This document shows positions 1-27,455 of a stretch of 64,000 nucleotides of DNA, in pieces; within the stretch, counting starts at the first letter, position 1; the number at the start of each line of letters is the position of its first letter. The position numbers and the translations under genes are program-made. Source of the DNA: Chrysomallon squamiferum (Eukaryota > Mollusca > Gastropoda > Neomphalida > Peltospiridae); NCBI GenBank assembly GCA_012295275.1, contig CM022679.1:25264907-25328906 (forward strand). Reading direction: 5' to 3'. Under the pieces are notes generated by a model. It did not search any database. It was not told the DNA's origin and was given only the letters and a program-made list of their open reading frames with translations.

Positions 1-110
1 TTAATCGCCGAGCATAGCCCAAAAATGTGGGCGAGGTGTCTGCGACTTGAAAAACGCAAAATCCTCGATTTTTTAAAATAAAATCTTTGTACCAAAAAAT
101 TTATTAAATT

Positions 111-144
<34 letters not shown>

Positions 145-919
145 GGTCCATTTCGTATGAGGCATTTGCCTCAATGTAGTTACGGCCATGACTCCTAATA
201 CAGTCTTAATGTTTCTCTTGAACTAAGTTTCTACTGAACAATGAAGGGAATTACCAGAACTGACAGTTTCTTCAAAAACTGACCATTCTGTTGAAAGTTT
301 CCTTTTCTTGAAATTATTATGCTCGTGAATTTAATGTAATTTAAAAAGTGTTATGTGGTAACATAAAACATAGGAAATCATGGCCAGGAACTTTTGAAAG
401 ATGAATGACGGACGTAAACAGAATAATAATAATAATAATTTAAAAAAAAAAAAAAAAAAAAAAACTGTTTTTCGTTAGGGTAAGATTAATCATAATTAAA
501 ATTGTCATTTTTTCATGTAAGGACTGTAACTATGAAATGGCGATATTAGTAATATATCATTGTACATGAACTTGACAATAAAAAAATAATTAAAGTTAAA
601 AGTTAAATTATAAAAATTATTAGAAGAAGAAATATGTATGTGAGTCATTCTACATCGGTTGTCATTGAAATAAAATAAAATTTCTCTGAACCTTTCTTCG
701 CGATGCAGAATACAATTTCTTTACATCTAACTTTACTGCAGGTATAGGATTTGTTTTCACATTGTTTTAACACTGTAATAATATTCCTCTGCTCGGTTAC
801 TCTAATAATAAGATGATTTTTATAAAGTCAAATAACGGATGCGAGTGTGAGCAAGCGCTTTGCGAAAAGTTAATTCATCTAAATATCAACTACACTTGTA
901 CATTTCTAAATTATATTAT

Positions 920-955
<36 letters not shown>

Positions 956-1267
956 TTTGTTACCTTCTTTTTTGCTGCCGAAAATTTTTGGCTCTATTCC
1001 ATCAAAAAATAAATAAAATAAATAAAGTATTTAACTATTGTTCATGATGTCTGATATTAATATCTGATTTTAATAATTTATCGACAACTGATTGAAAGCT
1101 ATAGATTCTTTCATGAAAGTAGATTCTTTCATGACATACAAATTAAATTTGTTAAAACAGTCTGTGGATTTTGAAGAACGTTGGAATACTTTTTCTAAAA
1201 CCTGACATCATACTATAAATGAATGCAGAAATGGAAAATTATAATAACTGAATAAAAGTATCCTTAC

Positions 1268-1270
1268 CAT
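1268..1270 (-). CDS. ATG-only first coding exon of a chitinase-type gene reading out of the window
   Basis: Mirror image of the gene I first exon at 11907. On the minus strand the sequence reads 'ggtttcaaaccaaaATG' followed directly by the donor GTAAGG. In genes I, II and III this same pattern (one ATG codon, phase 0 donor) opens the transcript, and the left-arm flank matches the gene I flank almost base for base. The signal-peptide exon and GH18 exons would lie left of base 1, so the gene itself is not seen. It could also be a dead promoter copy. Confidence 0.45.
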
Positions 1271-3159
1271 TTTGGTTTGAAACCCTTTAGCCGCTATTTC
1301 TTCCTTATCACTTGTTCCTGTGGGTTTCTGTTTTGTATTGTTCTGAACTCAAATGAAAAGTACCGCTGACAGAGTAACTGGTTTTAATAATGGAGGATCA
1401 AGTCATGGGGCAGTTTTATATAAAATTAAGATGTGGCAGCTTATGTAAATAAAACAAACGTCATCACTGCCTCGGTCTGACACAAAGTCAAAATCTGATA
1501 ACTGGGAAATAACATCAAAGATAATTACTGAGGTAAATTGTACGATTGTAATTTATTTAACGCTAATAAAACAGAAACAAAAAGAAATTAAGAAAAACAG
1601 GAACGATTTATTATGAAAACAATGGACAGATGATAGATAAATGTAGGCGTTAACAGTTTTCCTAATTCATTTTAATAATAAACATTTTAATTACCTCAGT
1701 ATTTTCTATTTCATTAAAAACCGTGTGTTTCTATTGCAATTCTAACGATATTCAATAAAACTTTTTACGAGTTTGACGTGAGATACTCTTTTTGCACCGT
1801 ACATTAAACCAAACAAAAATATAGAAGGTATGCATGTAATCAACATTTATTCATTTCATAAAAAAAGAAGACTTTTTTGGCAGAAATTATGGAATTAGAA
1901 AAAACGTCATATGAATAATATCACTGAAAAACAATTGAAATCGAGATCGATTCTGTAATCCACTGCCGTATACAATTTCTTAATTACATATAATTTTTTA
2001 TATATTTATTTATTTATTTCATTTTATTTTATATAATTTTATTTTATTTTGTTTGGTTTTTTTCATTTTCATTTATGTGTGTGTGTGTGTCTTTTTTGTT
2101 GTTCTTATTTAATAGCATATTCATTTATTATCTTTTTATTTGATTTTGTATTTTGATATAATTTTCAGAGGCATTTTTAAAACAGTAACCGCTCTATTGT
2201 TTTTGCAACATACATCAAAACAAAACAAAAAAACACCAAAATAATAATACTGAAAAATAATTGAAATAATTTAATGTGACAGAGCGGGTGTCAGTTGATG
2301 TTTTAGAGGTTCTCATGATCACCCATCTGTCATCCACTCCTATATACAATTTCTTAATTATATTTATTTATTTACGTATTATTATTATAATTTGTTTTTT
2401 TTTTATTTAATTGCATGTTTATTTATTATCTTTCTATTTTATTTTGTATTTGGATATTATTTTCAGAGGCATTAGATAAAAGTACTTTATTACAAAACGC
2501 TGGTTAAACGATCCAGTATTGCTTACTTTCTTAAACAGCAGCTCCTTTTAAGAAAGAAACCGTTTTTTAATTCGCATAAACATTCAAACTTAAGTAATGG
2601 TAAATAAGTATGTAAATGAAAACTTTATTCGTGATTTTATTCACAGAATGCACATTTCTTAGAATTTAATAGCTGTATCACTACTAATCCCTCCACTGTA
2701 TTTAACAGATATACATAGTTTAAAAATAATGCACACATAATATACATCATGTCCAAATTTAAATTTGTCCGTCTGTTCGCACATACATAGATACAGACAC
2801 ACTGACAGGCCGAGAGTCTCTGAGACAGACAGAAATCGAGACAGGCAAATAAATGAACAGATGTAGATTAATTTATAGACAAAAACATTAATTAACTGAT
2901 GACTCAATCACAAGTCTACTTTTTAATCGACTGACCGATTGACGGAATCATCTATTCATTCATACATTTAGACGTCGACTGATTCAACACCAAAAGATCT
3001 TTGTTTTTGTTAGTTTATTCATTTATTGATTAATCCAGTAGCATATATTACATAATGTTATAGGTAAACCATAATGACGGTTTCAACATACAAATATATG
3101 CATATATAAATTTTTGAACCAGTGATGAGAATAAAAGATTAATCTCTTTCAAATATGCC

Positions 3160-3281
3160 TATGCATGAAGTCCCATTATCAAGATAGTCAGATTTTCATC
3201 CACACGTAAAAGATCCTTCGGTGTTTCTGCATATAGCATTGGAATAACAGTTATGAGAACCACTAAGGCATTCGTCGATTT
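3160..3281 (-). pseudogene. Dead calcium-binding EGF exon in the left arm
   Basis: The reverse complement starts after an AG acceptor and reads [18 protein letters not shown], then [10 protein letters not shown], an in-frame TGA where the fifth Cys should be, then KSDYLDNGTSC. Five of the six EGF cysteines and the Asn-Thr-x-Gly-Ser-Phe core remain. The same TGA position is present in the right-arm copy, so that lesion probably predates the inverted duplication. The 3' splice context is also poor. Confidence 0.75.
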
Positions 3282-3722
3282 CTATAATGGGATAATAAAA
3301 AGTCCGAGACAGTATCAATCAAAAGAGTTTTGTGGGTATAATCTGGTAAAAAGGTATTCTAACATCATACGTTCTTATCATTTTCTTACTTACAAGTACT
3401 ATGACTAGGACTAGATATCCAAATGTGTGCTACATATACGACTAGCTTGTCGAAAAGAAAATACGACTGAGATACATAATCAAGTATTTGATTACAGAGA
3501 GCATAAATCTGAAGAAAAAAAAATATATTAATTAGTCTGTCCGGAATTTTGACTGTTTGGACATTCATTAAAGACAATATTATTGAAATCTGCTATATGA
3601 GTATGTGTATGTGTGTGAGACTTTTAATTTTTTTTTTTTTTTTTTTTTTTGACTTACGTATCTGTATTTTTCTCTCACTGAAAGTGCATGTCTGCGACTG
3701 TGATAGATGAAAAATACTGAAT

Positions 3723-4783
3723 CTGGTATATTCCTGTAAAGTATACTCCAGTATCAGGTGTTGTCGTCACTTTATTGTTTGCAGGTTTTATGATACGATT
3801 AGCGATCAGAATATATGTTATATTTAGGACTGCCTTTTAGTTTGTCTCTGTTTTGGAAAAGAAAAGAACGACTATGATGTATATATTTATTCAATAAAGT
3901 CAGTAGTATTCAAAGTTTCGGTATATGTGTGTGTGTTGTTGTTGTTTTGTTTGTTTCTCTGTGCGTCATTAAGTGCATGTCTAGAATGGATGGTTGATGA
4001 ACTGAAGAGTTAACAGAATTAAAGATTAATTAGTTATTAATGGCATAAGTTGTAGAATTAGTAATTTACGTCATAGTAGTACCTATTAATTTTATATAGC
4101 TTACGTACTCGCTTTAATAAAATAACGAAGTTAATGAAAGAACTGACATAGTATGTATCCTTTACTGCCTTGTTTAAATTATGTAACCAAAATAGAAAAA
4201 TGAATTGGATGTTGTCTATGTCAATTTTTTCGGTAAAAAGCTTTTTCAGAAATCGCTACATCTTCTTTTTATATATATATATATATATATGTGTGTGTAT
4301 TTCAAACAACAAAACAGGTTAATATATTGTATACAATTAACATTTGCATATTAATGTCATTAATTATTTTTATATATATATAGATGTGTGTGTTTTTTTT
4401 TCAAATAACAAAACAGGTTAATATATTGTATACAATTAACATTTGCATATTAATGTAATTAATTATTTTTTTATTTTATTTTTCTTTTTTTATTAATGAA
4501 ATAAGGTTTGGTAACGAAAAAAAAAAAAACCACAAAAAATAACAAAAACAAAACACATAACTAATAGCAATAGTTTGTAGCAATAACAATAACATTAATA
4601 ATAATAATAATAATGTTTGTCTTGAATTTAATTTATATTCAGTAACAGGAGTTCTGTTAGAACTTCAATTATTACATTCAAATTAGCATAGTATTTGTTT
4701 CACGTTATTGTCTGTGAGTGGACTCTATTCATCTTTCATTCTAACATTTGTAAAAGCAATTGTTTGAATTAATTTTATTGATG

Positions 4784-4848
<65 letters not shown>

Positions 4849-5580
4849 AGCTGCTGCTGTTTTTGTTTGTTTTTCTTTTGTCAGTTGTAATTTTGAATTT
4901 TATTATTATTATTATTTGTTTATTTATTTTATTTATTTATTTTTTTTGTTTTTTTTTTTTTTTTGCTGATACTGTTCAGTTATCGAGGATTATTATTCGT
5001 CAGTGTGTGTATGCGTGCATGCCTTTCCTACATATCTACGTGTATATGTGTCTGCGTCTGTCTCTATATGTGTATATGTGTCTGCGTCTGTCTCTATATG
5101 TGTATATGGGAATTTAGAAATAAATACGTGAATGTTTGTTTGTGTGTTTATGTAAGCATGTATTGTTGCGTGTGAGTTTATATAAGCATGTATTTTTGCA
5201 TGTGTGTATATGTGTATGTGTGTATTTATCTATATATGTAGGTTTCGTGTGTGCATATTCTGTTGCGAAACGATATAAATTATTTGTTTCTATAGTCTTT
5301 CCTCACTTTTGTTTCTAATTAAAATGGAAATTAAATACTGTAATACAGTATTTCTATTTTACTAAAAATAATAAACAAAACAACAAACCCATTATTTTTC
5401 TTTCTTTCTGAATGTGGCATTAACATTTTAAATGTTGAATTCTGCGGATGATTTACTGTTCTGTCAACAATCCTTGAATTCGTTTGTATATATCAACGAA
5501 CGTCACACAAATATTTAAGTTGTTTCACTGAACAGCTGTGTTATACCAAAGACATAGCTAGAATCACACGGATCAAAACC
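3723..5580. other. AT-rich spacer before the EGF gene
   Basis: No coding exon recognised. It holds (ATT)n microsatellite DNA at about 4785-4848, a tandem duplication at 4270-4470, poly-T tracts, and TG-rich short repeats at about 5035-5230. Short open frames here are low-complexity readings of those repeats. Confidence 0.6.
4270..4470. repeat. Two-copy tandem duplication of about 100 bp
   Basis: The segment containing 'acaaaacaggttaatatatt' occurs twice, at about 4270-4371 and 4372-4470. Each copy begins with a TA/TG dinucleotide tract. The copies differ at only a few bases. Confidence 0.85.
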
Positions 5581-5613
5581 ACTGCTTATAAAAACAAATT
5601 CCAGTCAACAGTT

Positions 5614-8600
5614 ATGATGGTAAGCTGCTTAATTAATTAGAAAATATAATTATCTTATTTAAATATTTTGAAAATAATTTTGCAGTCTATAAATTTTGCT
5701 TTTATATTATTATATTTTAAAATGCTGCAATATAAATATTTGTACATTTAAGTTGCACATTATTTAGCATATTTCTTAATATCCATATTTAACATCAGTA
5801 TTAAATAAGTTTTCAGTATTTATTAGTTCAAATTATTCAAATCCTCAGTTTCTCACTTAAACACTTTTGTTTTCGTATGTTCACATCGTAACGTTTTAGA
5901 GTAGAGATATATCAAACCTTTCCATACCTCAAAGTACACTTTCAATTCAATTCAGGTGTATTATCGGGGAAGTCATGTCGTGCTGATGATGATACTAAAT
6001 GTTTTGTCTGTGACGAAGTCGACAACTGAAGGTGCTTTTTACTTAATTAATTCAGCGTACAGTCCTACGATACGTACGTCAGAGTTTAAGTATGTGCATA
6101 ATGCATATACATGATACGTACATGAAAACGCTCATTGGATGTTAAATATTACTGCTCTCTGTTAGAAATTTGACACAAACCATACTAAACTTCAGGACGT
6201 TTTATTTATTTTTATAGATATCGGTGAATGCCGTAGTGGTATTGATACCTGCGACTCCAATGCGCTTTGCACATATATATATATCTTCGTCGTTTTTTTC
6301 TTCTCCAAAGAAGAGACAGACTCAAAGGCAATCCTAAATATAACATATCATCTGATCGCTAATCGTAAACTAATCGTAAACTACTTGTAAACAATAAATT
6401 GATAACAACACGTCATACTGAAGTACTCTTTACAGGAATATACCGCAGAACTCTTTTGATTTATACTTTTTAATCTCTCCTTTATAGATATTCGTGAATA
6501 TCTTAGTGGTATTGACACCTGTGATTCCAATGCTATCTGCATAATCACAGAAGGTTCTTTCAGGTGTAAGTGCAAATCTGGCTTTGTCGGAAATGGCTTC
6601 TCATGCACAGGTACCAACTGAATTATTAGTATGTTTAATGTGTCAGTCATTAATCATTCAATAAGTTAGTCAATCATTGAACTGGTGTTTCAGTTAGTAG
6701 GTAAAACAAGCAGCAATGATATACAAACAGCGAACCAGTCTTCATAAAATTATTTATTTTTGATGTGAATTAATCATTAAATCTGTTAACTTTTCATCCA
6801 TCCATTCTAGACACGCATAGAGAAACAAACAACAAATAAACACATCGCAGCTTTGAATACTACTGTCTTTACTGAATATTCAAATAATGGAAAATTTCTG
6901 TAATTAATAACTGATATATATATCTGTGTTGTTCGTTTTTCTTCGAAAAGCAGACAGACACAAACCCAGTCTGTAAAAAAAAACCCAGCGTTTTAAATAC
7001 AATTTATTGTTTTTACGTATATTTCTTTTTGTGTGTGGATATTTATACATTTATTTAAACGAGAATATGTCTGCATTCATGACATTATTCCCACTTTATA
7101 GATGTGAATGAATGTGACAGAGGTATTCATAACTGTGTTTCTGCTGCTCAGTGCGTAAACACTAAAGGATCGTTTACGTGTGTGTGCAAGCATGGCTTTG
7201 AAGGAAATGGCATATCATGCACAGGTAAGTTCCTAACTGCTACCATTGAACTTTCCGTCAACATTGTATAAAAACCATCCTATATAATCTGTATGCATAT
7301 ATTACTCGCTGCTGCTTCTTACCAATCTATCTCAGAAAGAATACTAACATTTCGCATATCAATCAGTAAGTGCGTGAGTGAATTAATCAGTAAATTATTG
7401 AATCAGAATAAGATATTCCGCCATCGTTGGTGAAACATGCAGTTAATCAATCTATCTCAGAAAGAATACTAACATTTCGCTTATCAATAAGTAAGTGCGT
7501 GAGTGAATTAATCAGTAAATTATTGAATCAGAATAAGATATTCCGCCATCGTTGGTGAAACATGCAGTTAATCAATCTATCTCAGAAAGAATACTAACAT
7601 TTCGCTTATCAATAAGTAAGTGCGTGAGTGAATTAATCAGTAAATTATTGAATCAGAATAAGATATTCCGCCATCGTTGGTGAAACATGCAGTTAATCAA
7701 TCTATCTCAGAAAGAATACTAACATTTCGCTTATCAATAAGTAAGTGCGTGAGTGAATTAATCAGTAAATTATTGAATCAGAATAAGATATTCCGCCATC
7801 GTTGGTGGAACATGCAGTTAACTAGACAGTGAATCAGTTTTTATAGAATTGTTTCTTATGCGTGAATGAATTAGCAAATCACACCCCACACACACACGCA
7901 CACTCACACACACACATGTATATATGTATCAACCTTTCGTTTCTCGTAGAAAAGGAGACAGACGCAAACCCAGTATATAAAAACAGTTTTGTATATTATA
8001 ATCTATATATCTGTACCTCTTTGTGTGCATCTTTATAAATATATTTGAATCAGACTACTTTTTATTGATTGTTTTCTTTTATAGATGTCGATGAATGTCT
8101 TAGAGGTACTCATAACTGTATTTCGACTGCTGACTGCGTAAACACTAAAGGTTCTTTTACGTGTGTGTGCAAATATGGTTTTGTTGTAAATGGAAACTCC
8201 TGCAAAGGTACGATCTGGACAATTTCCATTTTGCTGTCCATAAAGAGGTCGTTGTATTGTACGAGCTATATGTCTGTATTTTATCTGATGATATTGATAA
8301 AGTCATCACTGTTAGAATATACACTTTCAGCGAAACAAACACAGTCACGTTATTCAGAAAGAGAAACACAGATACACATACACAAACACAAAACAAAAAT
8401 CCAAACAAATGAAAACACATATATGTTCTCCTTATTTGAATGTTCAAATTTCGAAAAGGTTCACTTAGACTGAATAATATTTTGTTTCTCAAGTTTATGC
8501 TTACTTTGATTAAATAATTGATATGTGTCGCAGAACTATTATACATCCTGCGAAAACTAAAGTCTATATAAAATTAATGTTTTCGTATATTTGTTTGTGT

Positions 8601-9709
8601 GAATATTTATAAATTTATTTAAACGAGAATGTGACTGCATTCATGACATGGTTTATTCTTTACAGATGTGAATGAATGTGTGGTAAATAGACATATCTGT
8701 ATTTCGACTGCTTACTGCGTAAACACTGAAGGATCTTTTAAGTGTGTGTGCAAAGCTGGTTTTGTCGGAGATGGCAAATCCTGCACAGGTACGATCTGAA
8801 CTATTATTATTTTGGTTTCCATAAAAACAACAATGTATGTATGCAGTGTGTGTGTGTGGTGTGTGTGTGTGTGTAGGTGTGTGTGTGTGTAGGTGTGTGT
8901 GTGTGTGTGTGTGTGTGATGCAATATCTGTACTATTATATTTCATTCTGATAATATTTATAAATATATCTCAGTAAGAATATACACTTTCAGAAACAGTC
9001 AATAAATCAATGTATTAATCATTAAATCATTTAATCAGACAGTCAGTTAATGATCCACTTAGTAAGTAACGCAAACGTGCAGTTTTGAGATAATTATTTA
9101 TTTCATCTGTGAATTAATTATTCGTTCAATTAACCTTTCAATTAACTATAGATCAATCTGTTTATCTATTTACGTAACTATGTAATTACTTATCTTTCAA
9201 CATGCATCTGTGCTACAAGAAATATTCCTATTATCTTCTTTCAAACAAAGGAAATATTCAGTAATATTCATCTATCACAATCATAGACATGCACTTTCAG
9301 AGAGACAAAAACACAGATACGTAAGTTAAAAAAAACTTCACATACACACACATATACACACTCATACATATACACATATACACACATATACACACTCATA
9401 CAACAGATTTCAATGATATTGCCTTTAATGAATGTCCAAACAGCGCCAAATTTTGGACAGACTAATTAATATTTTGTTCTTCAGGACTATGCTTTCTGTA
9501 ATCAAATACTTGATTATGTATCTCATAAGCGAGTCGTAAATGTAAGACATATTTGGATATCTAGTCCTAGGCACACTACTTGTAGATAAGAACGTATGAT
9601 GTTAGAATACATTTTACCAGATTAAACCACGGAACTCTTTTGATTGATACTGTCTCGGACTTTTTATTATTCCATTATAGAAATCGACGTGCCTTATTGG
9701 TTCTTATAA
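5614..9709 (+). CDS. Small secreted protein with calcium-binding EGF modules
   Basis: Proposed exons: 5614-5619 (ATGATG, donor GTAAGC), 5956-6031 (76 nt, signal peptide, ends in phase 1), then 123-nt phase 1-1 EGF exons at 6488-6610, 7102-7224, 8085-8207 and 8666-8788. The signal exon reads VYYRGSHVVLMMILNVLSV and is clearly related to the gene I signal exon (VWTRGGHIYLMLLLNVLSL); both are 76 nt. The last three EGF modules have all six cysteines, the DVNEC/DVDEC calcium ligand and the CxNTxGSFxCxC core; the first lacks its first Cys. The 3' end is uncertain. The next exon-like piece (9681) meets TAA at 9707-9709 and an AATAAA follows at 9934, giving a possible terminal exon. The EGF exons could instead splice onto the gene I GH18 exon at 15678, which is also phase 1. 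Likely extracellular; ligand unknown. Confidence 0.6.
6218..6272 (+). pseudogene. Truncated EGF exon
   Basis: After an AG acceptor the sequence reads DIGECRSGIDTCDSNALCT, the first half of an EGF module with three cysteines, then runs into a TA microsatellite with no second half and no matching donor. It resembles the first half of the exon at 6488, so it is probably a broken tandem duplicate that is skipped. Confidence 0.7.
6488..6610 (+). CDS. EGF exon lacking its first cysteine
   Basis: 123 nt, phase 1-1, with AG before and GTACCA after. It reads DIREYLSGIDTCDSNAIC, then IITEGSFRCKCKSGFVGNGFSCTG. The expected ECLSG is EYLSG, so one cysteine of the first disulphide is missing, and the usual NT before EGSF is IT. 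The frame is open. It may be used, but the fold would have an unpaired cysteine. Confidence 0.6.
7102..7224 (+). CDS. Calcium-binding EGF exon, intact
   Basis: 123 nt, phase 1-1, donor GTAAGT. Six cysteines in EGF spacing, beginning DVNECDRGIHNC and continuing CVNTKGSFTCVC to the sixth Cys. This matches the calcium-binding EGF consensus, including the Asn that can be beta-hydroxylated. Confidence 0.85.
7324..7823. repeat. Four-copy 125-bp tandem repeat inside an EGF intron
   Basis: The unit starting 'aatctatctcagaaagaata' recurs at 7324, 7449, 7574 and 7699 with a 125-bp period and almost no differences. The last copy ends near 'catgcagttaactag'. It lies between the EGF exons at 7102 and 8085. 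Confidence 0.95.
8085..8207 (+). CDS. Calcium-binding EGF exon, intact
   Basis: 123 nt, phase 1-1, with AG before and GTACGA after. It begins DVDECLRGTHNC and continues CVNTKGSFTCVCKYGFVVNG, then NSCKG. All six cysteines are present. Confidence 0.85.
8666..8788 (+). CDS. Calcium-binding EGF exon, intact
   Basis: 123 nt, phase 1-1, with AG before and GTACGA after. It begins DVNECVVNRHIC and continues CVNTEGSFKCVCKAGFVGDG, then KSCTG. All six cysteines are present. A TG-rich microsatellite (8848-8916) follows in the intron. Confidence 0.85.
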
Positions 9710-9799
9710 CTGTTATTCCAATGCTATCTGCAGAAACACCGAAGGATCTTTTATGTGTGGATGAAAATTTGACGTTTCTGGAAATGGGACTTCATGCAT
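9681..9799 (+). pseudogene. Decayed EGF exon in the right arm
   Basis: Partner of the left-arm relic at 3160-3281. After AG it reads EIDVPYWFL then TAA at 9707-9709. Compared with the left copy it has lost two bases in the 'gacgaatgcc' stretch, which shifts the frame. Further on it still shows the NTEGSF core and the same TGA as the left copy. It could act as a terminal exon of the EGF gene, since the stop comes after nine residues and AATAAA lies at 9934. Confidence 0.7.
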
Positions 9800-11906
9800 A
9801 GACAAGATTTGAAAGAAATCAATATTTTATTCTCAGAACTGCTCCAAAAATATAGGCATGCATATATTTGTATGTTAAAACCGTCATTATGGTTTACCTA
9901 CAAAATTATGTAATCTATGCTATTGGATTAATCAATAAACGAATAAATTAATAAAAACAAAAATCTTTTAGTGTTAAATCAGTCGACGTCTAAATGTATG
10001 AATGAATAGATGATTCCGTCAATCGGTCAGTCGATTGAAAAGTAGACTTGTGATTGAGTCATCAGTTAATTAATGTTTTTATCTATAAATTAATCTACAT
10101 CTGTTCATTTATTTGCCTGTCTCGATTTCTGTCTGTCTCAGAGAATCTCGATCTGTCAGTGTGTCTGTATCTATGTATGTGCGAACAGACGGACACATTT
10201 AAATTTCGACATGATGTATATTATGTGTGCATTATTTTTAAACTATGATTATCTGTTAAATACAGTGGAGGGATTAGTAGTGATGCAGCTATTAAATTCT
10301 AAGAAATGTGCATTCTGTGAATAAAATCCCGAATAAAGTTTTAGAAATTAATAAATCCGATTTGAATTACGTACTTATTTGCATATTTACCATTACTTAA
10401 GTTTGAATATTTATGCGAATTAAAAAACGGTTTATTTCTTAAAAGGAACTGCTGTTTAAGAAAGTAAGCAATACTGGATTGTTTAACCAGCGTTTTGTAA
10501 TAAAGTACTTTTATCTAATGCCTCTGAAAGTAATATCAAAATACAAAATAAAATAGAAAGATAATAAATAAACATGCAATTAAATAACAAAAAAAAAAAA
10601 TAATAATAATACATAAATAAATAAATATAATTAAGAAATTGTATATGGGAGTGGATGACAGATGGGTGATCATGAGAACCTCTAAAACATCAACTGACAC
10701 CCGCTCTGCCACATTCAGTTATTTCAATTATTTTTCAGTATTATTATTTTGGTGTTTTTTTTTGTTTTGTTTTTGTTTTGTTTTGATGTATGTTGCAAAA
10801 ACAATAGAGCGGTTACTGTTTTAAAAATGCCTCTGAAAATTTTATCAAAATACAAAATCAAATAAAAAGATAATAAATGAATATGCAATTAAATAAGAAC
10901 AACAAAAAAACACACACACACATAAATCAAAATGAAAAAACCAAACAAAATAAAATAAAATAAAATAAATAAGAAAATATATAAAAAAATAAATGTAATT
11001 AAGAAATTGTATACGGCAGTGGATTACAGAATCGATCTCGCTCTGCCACATACAATTATTTCAATTGTTTTTCAGTGATATTATTCATATGATGTTTTTT
11101 CTAATTCCATAATTTCTGCCACAAAAGTCTTCTTGTTTATGAAATGAATAAATGTTGATTACATGCATACCTTCTTTTGTTTGGTTTAATGTACAGTGCA
11201 AAAACAGTAGAAACAAAACGTTTTTATTGCGGTTAGTGTTTACGTAAAAAATATATTTTAACGTTAGTTGAAAGATAAATTTAGCCTTTTCTTTATTATT
11301 TATTTGTTTATTTTAATATATAAAAATAAAAATCAACAACAATTTAAATACTATAAAAAGGATTTCCCCGAGAAGAATTATTAAAATGAGAATGCTTTAG
11401 GTTATCTCACATCAAACTCGTAAAACGTTTTGTTGAATATCATTAGAATACCAATAGAAACTCGGCTTTTAATGAAATACAAAAAATATTGTAGTAATTA
11501 AAATGTTTGTTATTAAAATGAATTAGGAAAACCGTTAACGCCTACATTTATCTATCATTTATCCATTGTTTTCGTAATAGTTCGCTCTTGTTTTTTTTAA
11601 TTTCGGTTTGTTTCTCTTTTATTAACGTTTAATAAGTTACAATCGTACAATTTACCTCAGTAATTACCTTTGTTGTTATTTCCATGTTATTAGATTTTAA
11701 CTTTGCATCTTTTGTTTATCTAAGCTGCCCTATTTACATTTTCATTTTCATTAAATATATGAAAGAGAAGCATTTACCATGTTTTTCCTCTGTTATTAAA
11801 ACTAGTTACCCTGTTAGCACTACTTTTCATTTGACTTCAGAATGATAAAAAAAACACAGGAACAAGTGATAAAAAAGAAATAGTGGCAAAAGGGTTTCAA
11901 ACCAAA

Positions 11907-26987
<15,081 letters not shown>

Positions 26988-27101
26988 CCAAAAATTTTAA
27001 AATTTATATTCAATATTATTTGTTATCTGGATGCTGTATAATATAAGTAAGTATCCCTTATACCAGCAGCAAGAATACAGTAACAACATCAACAAAAGCA
27101 C

Positions 27102-27139
<38 letters not shown>

Positions 27140-27455
27140 GAAAGAGAATGAATGAAAATAATTAATTATTTATTTATTAATAATGATTATGCTGTGATGA
27201 CTGTTTCATAGAGAAGCTGTTTCAGATGGCACATCACTTTTACTCTGGTTTACCATGGACCTCTCAAGGCGATATACAGTAAATGGATAGCAATATATGC
27301 AGTTAAGGAAATATTAAGTGTATTACAGAATTCATTTTTATCAAAGCATTTTAATTCATTTTATTGTTATTTTGTGTATGTTTTTGTATGTGTGTGTGAT
27401 TCCAATATTATTAGCGTAGAAATTAATTTAAAAATTAATCTTTAACATTTGTTCC
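26988..27455. other. Gene-free spacer after gene I
   Basis: Contains (AAT)n at about 27105-27137 and AT-rich sequence. No exon recognised. Confidence 0.5.

Larger units (their letters stand above)
1..3722. repeat. Left arm of a large inverted repeat
   Basis: Reverse-complement match to 9250-13346. Anchors: base 1 pairs with 13346 (the stretch with 'cgccgagcatagccc'), the ATG-only exon at 1268-1270 pairs with 11907-11909, 2659-2907 pairs with 10054-10302, the dead EGF exon at 3160-3281 pairs with 9681-9799, and 3640-3722 pairs with 9255-9330. The match fades beyond 3722. The arm reaches the window edge, so it probably continues to the left. It is AT-rich with poly-A/T tracts and contains no long gene, only the first exon and the EGF relic listed separately. 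Confidence 0.93.

Noticed and set aside
2659-2907. 82-codon minus-strand frame, with a partner at 10054-10248 on the plus strand
   Set aside because: Preserved on both arms only because the DNA is duplicated. Low-complexity Cys/Leu/Tyr-rich reading, no homology, no splice or start context.
7324-7823. CRISPR-like array
   Set aside because: The four 125-bp units are contiguous, with no spacers, in an animal intron.
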